Part shown: positions 26,594 through 37,867 of the stretch, piece after piece | How positions within the stretch are numbered: the stretch's first letter is position 1 | How the letters are laid out: every line of letters begins with the position of its first letter | From: Rodentolepis nana | Taxonomy: Eukaryota > Platyhelminthes > Cestoda > Cyclophyllidea > Hymenolepididae | Assembly (NCBI GenBank): GCA_900617975.1 | Contig: UZAE01012020.1 | Location: 7,279 to 71,278, forward strand | Length of the DNA stretch: 64,000 bases | Reading direction: 5' to 3' | Made by a program: the position numbers and the translations under genes | The notes under the pieces: generated by a model | What the model was told of the DNA's origin: nothing | Database searches by the model: none | Seen by the model: only the letters and a program-made list of their open reading frames with translations

Positions 26594-26719
26594 ATATGAT
26601 GCCTGTGATGCATTTAAAGTAAAATATTTATATGATTTTAATATTTGCTATCCCAATAATTAAGTAAATTGCCTTGAAACAAAGGTAATGATTTCATGTG
26701 ATTACTGTGGTCAACGCGC

Positions 26720-26742
26720 ATATATATATATATATATATATA
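26720..26742. repeat. (AT)n microsatellite 2
   Basis: Uninterrupted AT run of about 23 bases, 127 bases from the first run. Confidence 0.9.
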
Positions 26743-28678
26743 TTGCAGCTTGATCAGAAAGTTTGGTCTTGCCGATTTATTAATGGAATATTATTGGTAA
26801 TGCTTAATCTTTCATAATTGTGTTGAAACAAAATAAATATTTGCTGTATTCTTAAGTTTTGTTGAACGGTAAATTTTCATGGGAAATAAAACTTGAATTG
26901 CTTCAAAATAATAAAGGTATTTTCAAACAGATCACGGTCTTGCACTTCTGCAGTAGATTTATTGAATTTTCTATGAAATTCTTAGAAAGGTCCAACATTT
27001 TCTGAAATTTTTTGAAGTGAAATTCAATTAACTTTTGAGTACTCGGCGCTCCTAGTAGATAAAAGTTTATTTCTGATGTAATAGCAAAATCTAAATCCAT
27101 AGTTGTTGTGAAAAATAATTTATTAGATATTAATGACTATTAAATTTAGACTATCGATTATTGATTGAATTGTACCACTTAACAATGTTTTAAGTTATAA
27201 TTATTTAAGATCACAAAGCCTGCATAATCTTATACCACCGATCTTAGAAATAATTCAGAAACACTTCACCTTTCACAAACTGTAAAATGGGCCTAGGTTT
27301 CTTATGTTTTAAGCTTCTTCCATGGTAACCCTGTAATATAAGTTAATCATAATTATCCTTTATTTTGATAGAGTCTAAAAATCCCTTGAATATATGTGAT
27401 AAGGCGTAAGGGAAGCTGATGAATTTTAGAACTGAACAATTTCGGAAAAGATTTTGTTAATAAGATGCTAGAGTGTTTATTCTGCTTAAAACGAGGTGGG
27501 TTGTAACTAAAATAATTTGAATTTTTAAATTTAGCCATATTCAAAATATATTTTAAACTTGTCACAAACAGTGCAATGGCTAGATCCATGGAGATGTTGA
27601 TGTATGCGCGAAGTATTTCTATAAAATGCCGAATTTGCATAGTCATCCCTGATTAGTCCTGTCTCGCCTTTCTTTATGTTAAATCATAGTAAAACCGAAA
27701 AGGATAAACAGCTTTCAAATGGTCAAACTTTTCGAAAAAAAACATGGAAATATAAAATTGATATATTTGGAGATAAAAAGAATTGGCTTAAATGGTATAT
27801 TCCGAAGCTATTTTTAGGGAAGAATACTTTCATTGTAAATAATTTTCTAAATATTGCTTTTTAATCCTTAATTTAATTACAGATATTTTGAATTTGACAA
27901 ATATTAGTAATAATAATGATCATTATTCTTTAAATTTCACACAAATGATGAGAAATGACCAAACTTTTGCTCCTGTAAGATGGGTTTATTAGATAATATA
28001 CCATGAGTAACTATTTATAGAAATAGTAACATTTTGTCAACCCCATCACTGCTTAAGCACATTTGATTCCATAGAGATTATCTTTTGAAATAATCCGATA
28101 TTATTAATTTGGTTTAGAAAAAAATTAGGAAAATGCTTTAAATACGACATAAAGGTATTAAATCAATTTTTTTTTAATTTTAAAAATTGATTTTCGATAT
28201 TTGTTGGAGCTTACTTGGATTAAAGTTGTATTCAAACTAAAAAAGCGCAACTGTGCTATGAATAAATGTTCAGCACCAAGAATCAAAATTATATTTTAAA
28301 TTTTATTGCACTATCAGATGGGACAGATGTCAACAGTGTTTTGCCTAAATTTGTTTTCACATGGATCGCTTCCATTTTTACCCCAAGTAGTGGCTTCCAT
28401 TGACTTCCATTATTAAAGGTGTGCATAAAATAAAGTATTTCTGAATTTAGACTAAGATAGTAACAAGCGGGGGGTGGAGAGAAATCTGTTCAAACTGTTG
28501 TGATCAAGCTAGATTTTCAAAGAAAAGTCACGATATCATTTCAAACATTTATTTTAATAGTTATACATATGGTATGCCATAGTATTCGTTATATTTACAT
28601 TTTTTTTCGAAAATTTAATGAATTAAAATATCATTTAAACCTGCATTTAATATAGTAAAACAAGAGCATTTGCGTCAG
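26743..28678. other. AT-rich intergenic sequence
   Basis: Minus-strand open frames at 27100-26903 and 27646-27353 are the only long ones. Neither shows a recognised family, and the codon content is AT-driven. I leave them unassigned. Confidence 0.45.
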
Positions 28679-28802
28679 GAAAGAGGTAGAGTATGGGGCT
28701 CATATGAGACTTATATTTTCAGCTCATGTTCCTTTCGTTGAAACCGAAGATGAGCAGCCATATAAACGTAGCTCTGATATTGATGAATATGGCAAATTTT
28801 GA
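28663..28802 (+). CDS. unassigned 45-50 codon open segment, possible terminal exon
   Basis: One plus frame stays open for about 45 codons and ends at a TGA at 28800-28802. Its last residues read HVPFVETEDEQPYKRSSDID then EYGKF, an acidic, hydrophilic stretch with a Lys-Arg pair. A polypyrimidine-AG (ttatattttcag, ending 28722) lies just upstream and could be a 3' splice site, giving a 25-residue terminal exon. The Lys-Arg would be a possible prohormone cleavage site, but there is no visible signal peptide and I recognise no peptide family. Chance is a real alternative. Confidence 0.15.
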
Positions 28803-31259
28803 GCTCTAAATATTTTTAAAAGAACTTTACTTTTTTAATTGTTTTGACCCATTTCAATATAAATGACGCACGCCGTTTTATCACATGATGAATATGGACT
28901 TTAAAGCACGTGCGTTGAAGCGTGCGTGAAAGATTATCATATAGAATGGTGCTTCAAAACTAATGGACATATTATTTATAAAAACTGTCTCAGAGGCTAA
29001 TAGAACGGTAATATAATTCTACTACATTGATTATTTATTTATTCAATAAATAAAGTTGAGGAAAGCAATGAGAACGGATTTAATTTAAAAGAATCGAAAT
29101 GATAGTTATGACTCGTTAAAGAAAAAAAAATAATTTACATTTCATTAACGGAGAGAAATAACGCATCTTTAAATTTTAAATTCAAAGCTAATTAACTAAT
29201 CTGCAGGAAATATTTCAAAAGTTTTGTTTCCTTTATCTTGTTACTAGCCAAGTACATTTAATAAGTGCATAAAATCAAAATTTTCTTTCAAGTCAAAGCA
29301 ATTGATTAAAAACCGATCAATGGTAATTAACACTAGATTTAAAATTCCTCTTGATCGATTTATGATTTTTAAGACTTTTAAATGTTTATTGAAAAAAGGA
29401 AATTACAAGAATGGATAATTGTATCCCGAAAAGTGATCTTTGATTCTATATAAACTTTGTTGGTAAATTAAAGAAACTCGATAGATATCTTCCGTAAAAG
29501 CGCGTCAACTTATTCGAAAAAAATTGTAAAATAAGTATATTCTTTTTTGGAAAAATAGCGTTTAAAACATAGTTGTAACATTTTAGTGAGAATGATGTAA
29601 AAATGCAAGAGAGAATTTGAGCATGAATTCCCCACCACTTTTAAGTTCCCGAATTATAGTAAGTTTTATATCAGGCATAAAAGTGTTTAAATAATCGTGA
29701 ATTTTTAAGTATTTGAACATTGAACAAAAGGAATGTTGTAAGTAAAAGGCCTGACAATGAATTTTGAAAAAATGAAGTCTTTAATATTACTTCGTGACAT
29801 TTCATGAAATTTGGCATTTTCAAGTTAACGCATTCTTAAATTGATAACAATAAATGCCTTAAAATAGAAGAAAATGTTGTCAAGCACATTCAAGTGCAAA
29901 AAAATTATTATTTGTGTCCACAAAGAAACATTACCTCAACTAAATCTTTTAAAACCTAATTTGCTTTTCACATCTTTTTTTGAATATGCAAATGTTTCTT
30001 TTTGCATCCAATATATTTCATTCAAATGCCAGTTCGTGTTGTCAAAAAACCCTTTTGCTTAAAAATACCCTGTTAGAATCTTTATTCCTTTGTTCCTTCC
30101 AGATATCACGATTTTGATATTCTGCCGGTTGGAGCTAATTTATTTATTACCTAAATACGGCATTTTGGCAATACTCTGCATGATATTCTTATATAAAATA
30201 AGATAAAAATTGTTACTATATCGAATTAAATGTTTTTACATTTTATCGTGCATTTTTAGTGCTTAAGAGGTAGTGCTAGTTCTCAGGAACACTACTTCAA
30301 ATTCTTTCATAATTTATGTACCTCACATGTTCACCTCTTTCAACCAATGTTTATCATTTCATTCTCTTGAAGTCCTATTCACCCACTCCTTTACCTTCTT
30401 TAAGCTATTTATTAGAGGCATTTCACTATTTTCGTAAACCAAAATAAAAATTATTCTTTAATGAAAACGAAAATTCCATATTATTCTATGTATTTCGAAT
30501 AGTTGTGTTCTTTTATTCAATAAATACGCAGTAATCTATATACCCTTTTGGATGACTAGGATGACACACAAGAAAAATGCCACTCAATGTGTTTAATTTC
30601 TCAGCTTTATGGAACTAATCCTTTTTACATTAATTATCACTCCATTTTAAAGCTTTTAAAGCCCAGTTAATGTGGATTACCCACAATCATAATGACAGCC
30701 ATTAAACTTCCACCCCAAAAGAGCGATAAAATCAGAATTATATATATATATAAAGCTGTTAAAGGGACATCATATTTCCTCCCCCAGTTCCGGAAATAGT
30801 TGTTGTTATTTATAACTGTTTTAAGAGCTAACGTTTACGTTTAAGTTCAATTATGGGACTAGACATTGAATTATGAGGACGTTAATAGAATTTATTAAAA
30901 TGATTTGCTTTCATTAACCACAGTTTAATTAAAATAAAGTACGGAATCTTTCCAATTTTGCGTACCAGTGCGCAACGGCATTGATTCATTACATTTAAAT
31001 ACTTGTTTCAATGTCGACAGTAGTATTTATTTAAAGAATTCACATTTAAAGAAACAGGAACGTTATCCACTAAATTAGGTGTATTTAAGAAAGAATACTA
31101 ACTGCAATGTGCAATAATGAGTAAACAATTAAATGGTTATCTCTGTTTAAAGAACCAAAGTGATATATGCATTTTTTAAATGATCCAGAAGCATATAGAA
31201 CACAGAAATGCAATTTTCTTATTTAATAATCACAGAAAAAAATGAAGAAGATAATAATA
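28803..31259. other. AT-rich intergenic sequence
   Basis: Nothing recognised apart from a short (AT)n run at about 30740-30752. Open frame 29874-30062 is unsupported. Confidence 0.5.
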
Positions 31260-32558
31260 TTGGGTAGGCAACTAAGTCATTGCCGTTTTTGTTGACAGAT
31301 TCACTCTATACTTTCTTTTGTTTTGTTAACGTGGCCAGAGCATCTAACCTATATTTTTTTCTTACTGTATGGGCTTCTAGGTTAATTAGTAAAAAAATTT
31401 TTTTGTTTAGTTCTTTAGTTTTGTTTTTATCCCAATTTAAAAATGAAAGAACAGGACGTGCACTTCCGACACATTTTATTGTATTACTTCCGAAAAGGCA
31501 AGAACGCATCGCAAGCACAAAAGAAGTTATGTGCCGTATGTGGAGATGAAGCCTTAAAAGAAAGGCAGTGTCGAAATTGGTTTGAAAGATTTCGTTCGTT
31601 CGATTTTTCACTGAAAAATTCACAACGATCTGGCCGCCCAGTCGAAGTGGATGAAACCCATATCAAGGCCATTATCGATTCAAATCGTCACAGCACAACA
31701 CGAGATATTGCAGAGAGGCTCAATGTGTCGCATACATGCATTGAAAAAAATTAAGAACCCTTGGTTATGTCAAGAAACTTGATTTATGCATCCCTCACCA
31801 GTTAAAGGAAATTCGTTTGACGCAACGGATTAGCATCTGTGATTCGCCGCTACTGAAACGCAATGAGAATGAGAATGATCCATTTCCGAGGAAGAACCTA
31901 GTTACTGGCGACGAAAAGTGGATAGTTTATAAGAATGTTACTCGCAAGAGATCATGGGTGAAGCAAGATCAACCAGCCCAAACAGTATCAAAAGCAGAGA
32001 TTCAACAAAAAAAGATTATGCTGTCAGTCTGGTGGGATCACAAAGGAATTTTGTATTTTGGACTCATGCCGCAGAACCAAACAATAAATTTAAATGTGTA
32101 TGTTGAAGAACTCGAAAAACTGAAGGATGCAATTGAAGATAAGCGGCCGGCATTATCAAATCGGAAGGGTGTTGTTTTCCATCATGATAACGCAAGGCCC
32201 CCCCCATATCTTTGGTTACTCGGCAAAAATTATTGGAACTGGGTTGGGATGTTTTGTCACACCCACCATATAGCCCTCACCTTGCGCCTTCGGATTACCA
32301 TTTGTTTCGTTCCATGCAAAACTCTTTAAATGGTAAAATTTTTAACAACGCGGATGATGTCGGATCACACCTAATTCAGTTTTTTAATAGCAAAGACCAG
32401 ACATTTTACGAACGGGGAATTTATACTCTGCCAGAACGATGGAAAAAGGTCATCGACAAGAACGGCCAATATCTAATTGAATAAAGTTATATATTTAAAC
32501 AAAAATTTCGAAGTTGCCTTCTTATTTGAAATCGGCAATGACTTAGTTGCCAACCTAA
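31260..32558 (+). mobile_element. mariner transposon, copy A (full length, 1,299 bp)
   Basis: The terminal inverted repeats start TTGGGTAGGCAACTAAGTCA at 31260 and, on the other strand, TTAGGTTGGCAACTAAGTCA from 32558; they match over about 28 bases. The element is flanked by the TA dinucleotide expected of mariner (31258-31259 and 32559-32560). Length, ends and the transposase place it in the mariner mellifera-like group (DD34D). It carries the reading frame but with at least two frameshifts, so it is not autonomous. Confidence 0.95.
31443..32484 (+). pseudogene. mariner transposase, frameshifted (copy A)
   Basis: Starts MKEQDVHFRHILLYYFRKGK and carries the paired N-terminal helix-turn-helix DNA-binding region (through about residue 104, with RSGRPVEVDE, the GRP linker). 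It then stops at 31754. In a second frame (31817-32329) it resumes with TGDEKWIVYK, holding the first catalytic Asp, and VVFHHDNARP, holding the second. A run of eight C at 32199-32206 shifts the frame again. The third frame (32212-32484) holds SPHLAPSDYHLF, with the third Asp of the D,D34D triad, and ends QYLIE. A 6-base duplication gives NENEND near 31866-31878. Catalytic residues are present, but no single frame joins them to the DNA-binding part. Confidence 0.9.
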
Positions 32559-32560
32559 TA

Positions 32561-33497
32561 GTTATGTCAAGGCAAAACGTCATTAACTGTGCTTAAGTGT
32601 CAGATGCCATTCGGACCTAGTCAAAGTTTTTCATCATAGCGAGAATCGTAACGCCTAATGCCATGGGTGCACTTAAGACAGTAACGATCGTTTATTTGAA
32701 TTTAATTGATTTAAAACCACCCATAGACCAAATAGGTTTGCAGAAATCATCCACTAAGAAATAAGCTTCTTCGGTTAGTAAAGGGTCTGCGTTTCTGAGA
32801 TATTATCTTTGCCGATGTGATTCTACCACACATTCATTTACAAAGCTTAGATGGCAATGCGTGTCTATGCCGACTAATTTCCTCGTCAGCACATCATTTT
32901 TCTCAAACCATGTTTTAGAAAAGCAAAGTTTTTATTTCTGTTTTGAACTCTCCATCTAAATTATACCCCTTTCCCACCAAAAAAAACACAATTTCCCATA
33001 AGGGTCTAACCCAGCTGTTTGTGTGAGAAACTTTAATAATTCCTAGTTACAGATGCTGAGAACGCATTGAAAGTCATCGCCATTTTTTGCGGAAATTTCC
33101 AAAGATTAAGCCAATATTATTTTCTATAAATTTGGGGTTTGATTTAGCGGGAGTACTTTTTTCCGCGGCACTTTAACATTCACTTATCGCCAGCTGTACC
33201 GATCTGGTATCGCCAGCTGCCTCGTGGATCACCTCATTTCTCATTTTACAACATCATAAGTTGGGCTTTAATCCTTTTCAAGGGAGTTGAGATAAGTAAA
33301 TGCCTTCATTCCATATATCCGATATTTATGAACTTGTAGCTATGGGTGCTCCGAAACTGAATTCTTTGAAATTCATATTATTTATTTTATATACTCCATT
33401 TGAATGACTTGTATAATTATAATTGTAATGGTAATAGTAAAAATAAAAAAAAACAAGCCCATCCGTGTAGGGTTGAAATTTGAGGGGAGAGCCAAGT
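32561..33497. other. intergenic sequence, slightly GC-richer
   Basis: No gene recognised. A 12-bp direct repeat TATCGCCAGCTG lies at 33185-33196 and 33208-33219. The frame at 33559-33326 (minus) is partly the reversed SINE head and is not a gene. Confidence 0.5.
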
Positions 33498-33964
33498 GGG
33501 TGTGCGATAGACTTACCTCCACGTGGTGCACCCTGGAAATATGCCTTCACTATCAACATCTTATTTGGAAGCGGAGGGGTGTGTGCGATAGACTTACCTC
33601 CACGTGGTGCACCCTGGACAGCTGTGCGATAGACTTACCTCCACGTGGTGTACCCTGGGCAATGTATTCCTCTATTAACTGGCAGTTGACTTCTCCCTAT
33701 ACGGCAAAAAAGTCTATAAACCGGCAGTTGACTTCTGATTTCAAACTAAAATGGCCCAACTGTATGTCATATTCTACCACTTCCATAGTACTCATCTCAC
33801 CTTTTCTCCGCCTTTGTGTTTCTTACATCTGTGAATCATCTCTTTGGTTACCCACCTTTCGATTTTCAGTTACTTTAATGTTCCTTCTTCTCACATTGGA
33901 GTCCGAAGTCAGCAAAAAGGCTAATGATATCTATCAAAACGCCTGCCATTTGATATAAATAAAT
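33498..33964 (+). mobile_element. SINE-like element, copy 5, with triplicated head
   Basis: The 5' head of the family occurs three times: 33498-33536, 33579-33616 and 33623-33660. The first is followed by 42 bases unrelated to the family. The 'ccggcagttgacttct' middle is also duplicated (near 33675-33695 and 33721-33736). The rest runs normally to 'gcctgccatttgata' and the (AAAT)n tail. Overall length is 467 bp instead of about 325. No clear target duplication found. Confidence 0.85.
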
Positions 33965-36900
33965 ATTAATTTGCATTTCCTTAGAAACAGACCTTTTGCA
34001 CAATTGAAAACAAATATTCGGCAAACTATTAAATCGATATTTGGGAATAGCGCTAACAACTACAACCAAATACTCATCATCTACAACTCAGCATCTGACA
34101 TGGGTGATTACATGAAGAAATAAAATTTAAATTATTATTTATTTCATAGATGAATTAATTAAAAATATAGACCTCCAATATATGCTGTAGAGCTTTTTAA
34201 AATGTTTCACTTAAATGAGAAAATTGCAAGAGATACCTGTTGATTACTTGTTCCAGTCAGAAAGATGAAATTAAATGGCGTATGTGATTTTTGTTTACTG
34301 ATGGAAGGTCACTAGCATTTGGAACTTTGGTTTCAACAGTTTTTGATAAGTTATAGATAAATTGTCATCCACTGGCTCTGAAAACATGGGGTAAATTTTC
34401 ACCTTTACAAGATGTTTCCAAGCAAAATGAAATGCAAATTTAGTTTTTGCTTTTAATTTATGCAAATCATATGTAAAAAAGCTATAGTAGAATTTAGATT
34501 ACCTTTTAAGTCCAAATATAAATGTAAATTATTTTCGACAATTTTGATCAACCTAATTTTTTCCCTTATTTGCATAAATTTAAAAATTGGAATTATCAAT
34601 GAGTATTTTTTAAAGTCCTCTAAGTATCATATGAATTTGTAAACACAATATCATATAATTTAATCTTAGCTATGGTTTAATACTATTTCTAATTCAATTG
34701 CATGTTTGATCTAACGTTCGTATGTGAAGTCACGTTTTTCATTAAAGCTATAGCAAAGACATTCTTCTTTAATGAACTGACAGGAAGTAGGCTCCGTCTA
34801 AATTAATATGACTTTGAAAGACAATGAGCATTTTAATTCGATTCTTATTTCCACATGAAATTTCAACAATGACATAAATGTAGACAAAGTTGCGATTCAA
34901 AATAAACTTATTATCTAATCAACACTGATGATAATAAAAATTTCGTATTGTATAATACTTTTGTACTTTATTTCGTAATGCACAGTTGAAATACAAGAAG
35001 AATATGTGAAGTAAAATGTAAAAATAAGATCATTTATCAAAAATCAATGGGCGCATATATTCCTAATATGAGGTTAATATGATTCTTGCCATTCAGACAG
35101 AAATTACAAGTGCAAACTATTATTATTATTTCTCTAATTAGATTTTATTTGTCTAGTCAAATAGAAATCAGATGAAGATTTTTGTTGGAGTGTTTTATTG
35201 GATATCCTTGTTTAAAAATATAAAATTGGTTGCCCAATGCTATTTTAAACATACTGAAACACTGTTGAGCCTGTGAATAAAATAAACAGCGGAGGATTAG
35301 ATGGAAATTTCACATAGTTTGTTTAATTTTCAATTCCACTGTAAAATGAATATTTTTGCCATTAAAAATATTTATTATTAAACCAATCAATTTTGAAATT
35401 TATATTATATTCAGCATATTACACATAAGACCAAAATATATTTAAAAAAACAAGATTCTACCTTTCTTTATTTGGTTCAAACTAAATTGCTACGAGACTT
35501 TAATAAAAATAAAGCCTTTCGCTTAAAAGTAGACACCATGTATCTATATTTATGAAATAAAATATAATATATAGGGAAAATCTTTGTTAGAGGAAAAAAA
35601 TATTGGTTAAATGCAGAATCGATTGGCAAATTTTTTAACCTTCTTATCCGTGTGTGTACACAGCTTTACTAGACAAAATCTATTATAGAGTAATTATTTA
35701 TCACATCAATCCCCCTTCCCCACACACCTTTATCAGCGTAAATGCTCAATATTGAACATGATTGATTTCACCGAAGATAATTAAATGAAAGCATTTGGAG
35801 AAATCAAAGCTAGTTTATTTCATCTGCCAAAATGAAATAAAGAAATATATGGTTCATTAAAAGGATTGAAGCCACCTTAGACGAACCACGAAATTATATT
35901 AAGTTGAAAGGAAGGCTTATATCAATGTACTAATGTTTCGAAATAACATAATCAATGAATTTCAGTAGGTGTCGATGTTTAAGAAGTTTCATGCAAGTTT
36001 GTTTGCCTAAGGTGAAGAATTCGCTGCATGTTTGGCCATTTCTGTCACAAGGTTTTCCCGCATGAACTTATTTATTTCATACTAGAAGTTAAGCGATGAG
36101 CCCACAATTTGGTAATAATTTTTTTAGTTCAGCGTGGGAAAGAATATGGCTGCATAAAAGTAAATGACATTTTCATTTATCGAAAACAATGGTACATATT
36201 CTTGTTATTTGCTAACACTTTTGTGAGAATTCGAGTGTACTACCCAAATGAAGCGTGCATGTCTTCTTGTCAACAAAATTTGAATTTCCCAACATTATTT
36301 TTATGCAATTTTCAAAAATCCACTATCGGTCTTCTCCACTTAAAGTTGAATGATTGGGAAAACTGTTAAGTTTGTAGAAATATATAGAAATATATTTTGT
36401 TATAGAATAAATAAAAATAAGGATTGTTGGCATATTGACGATACCGAACACTTAATTTTTAAAAATATATTTGGTTTGTGTATTATCCATAAAAAATTTA
36501 TTGCTCTTATCAACAACGTGTAGTTTCTTCATTATCTTGGTATCGCTATTTTGAAATTAAAAGTAAAATATTTTCATGACGAAAAAATAGAAATGGGGTT
36601 CAAATTGGAATATATCAAATAAGGTTTTATTTATTATTTTATATTATATTTGAAAGTATTTAAGTAGATTAAAAATATGAATAAAAATTGAGTTCATTAT
36701 TAATGAATCAACAATTGGAAAAGCATTTAACATGAAAAAATAGAAGATATTTGCGTTGTGCTGAAATGTAGTTGCGATTGATAAAAAAGAGGCGAACGAC
36801 AAATGCAACCATTTTTAACAAATTCTGAAGTAAGTTGAACAATAGTTTGAAAGTAATGTTTAAAGTAAAGTTTGTAGTTTGTCTTAAAACGATACAATAT

Positions 36901-37560
36901 ATGGCAAATACTTCAAAATATTTTAAATTAGCTGGTTATGAGCAAAAATTGCGACAATAGTAGTTATTTAATCTAAATTTTCTGAGCCACATAAAGGTAT
37001 TGCAAGCAAAAGAATTCATTTTAGATATATAGCAGAAAAAAATGGATTAAACTTTTCGTCTTTATTTGACGATCGTACCAACGAACTAAGGCGGAGAATA
37101 AAGCAAATAGCTTTGAAATCTACCAACATAAAAATACAGCCCTCTATATCGTGTTCAGTCAGAGAGTGTAAAAAAATTTTTGCTACAATCTTATCGGTAC
37201 CCATTGGGGTTGAATTTCAATAAGAATTAATTTTCTACTAAAGTATTAACTTGATATCATAATGTGGAATTAGTTCACAAGCAAAATGTCGAAATCAACG
37301 AAATGCGATTGAAAATTAAAAAAACTAATGAACAACCAAGCTTTTAGAAAATTATATAGTTGGCGATTAGACTGTAATTGTTAACAAAATAGATAATGCT
37401 TTTTAAGAATAATTTGTTTCATAGTTTCAAATTCATTAGGTGAAAATATGGTTCAAATACAACATGTTAACTTGTAGTCACGATTCCGATCTCAGACCAT
37501 GAAAGCGGGCATTTACAATTAATAATAATTCATACAAGTATTATTTTTGTGATCAATATT
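33965..37560. other. AT-rich intergenic sequence
   Basis: Nothing recognised. Open frames at 34460-34642, 36109-36369 and 37204-37016 (minus) have no family similarity that I can see and no supporting splice sites. Confidence 0.45.
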
Positions 37561-37568
37561 GCCATCAA

Positions 37569-37866
37569 GGGGTATGCGATAGACTTATCTCCATCCTGGG
37601 CAAAAGGGTTTATAAACAGGCAGTTGAATTCTCACCTCAAACTACAATGGCCTCACTGTATGCCATATTCGACCACTTCCACAACACTAATCTCTCTTTT
37701 TTCTCTGCCTTTGTGTCCATCTGTCTCTTTACATCTGTGAAACACTCTTCTTTTTCCCTTTTGAATTTTTTCATTCCGATGTCTCTCCTTCCCTCATTGA
37801 AGCCCGAAGTCAGCTAAATGGCTCATGCTAATTAGCAAAACGCCTGCCATTTGATATAAATAAATG
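37569..37866 (+). mobile_element. SINE-like element, copy 6
   Basis: Head (gggtatgcgatagacttatc) is present but the CACGTGGTGCAC block and the following 'acgtatactcatgcgg' are deleted. The rest is family-like through 'aaaacgcctgccatttgata' and an (AAAT)n tail. CCATCAA before and CTATCAA after the element may be a worn target duplication. Confidence 0.85.
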
Positions 37867-37867
37867 T

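Noticed and set aside
31280..31549. Hydrophobic open frame at the left end of mariner copy A (also in B and C)
   Set aside because: Lies in the transposon's 5' untranslated part and out of frame over the transposase start; present in each copy only because the copies are homologous.
33404..33958. 184-codon open frame
   Set aside because: It runs through the triplicated SINE heads (repeated CDRLTSTWCTL) and has no independent protein character.
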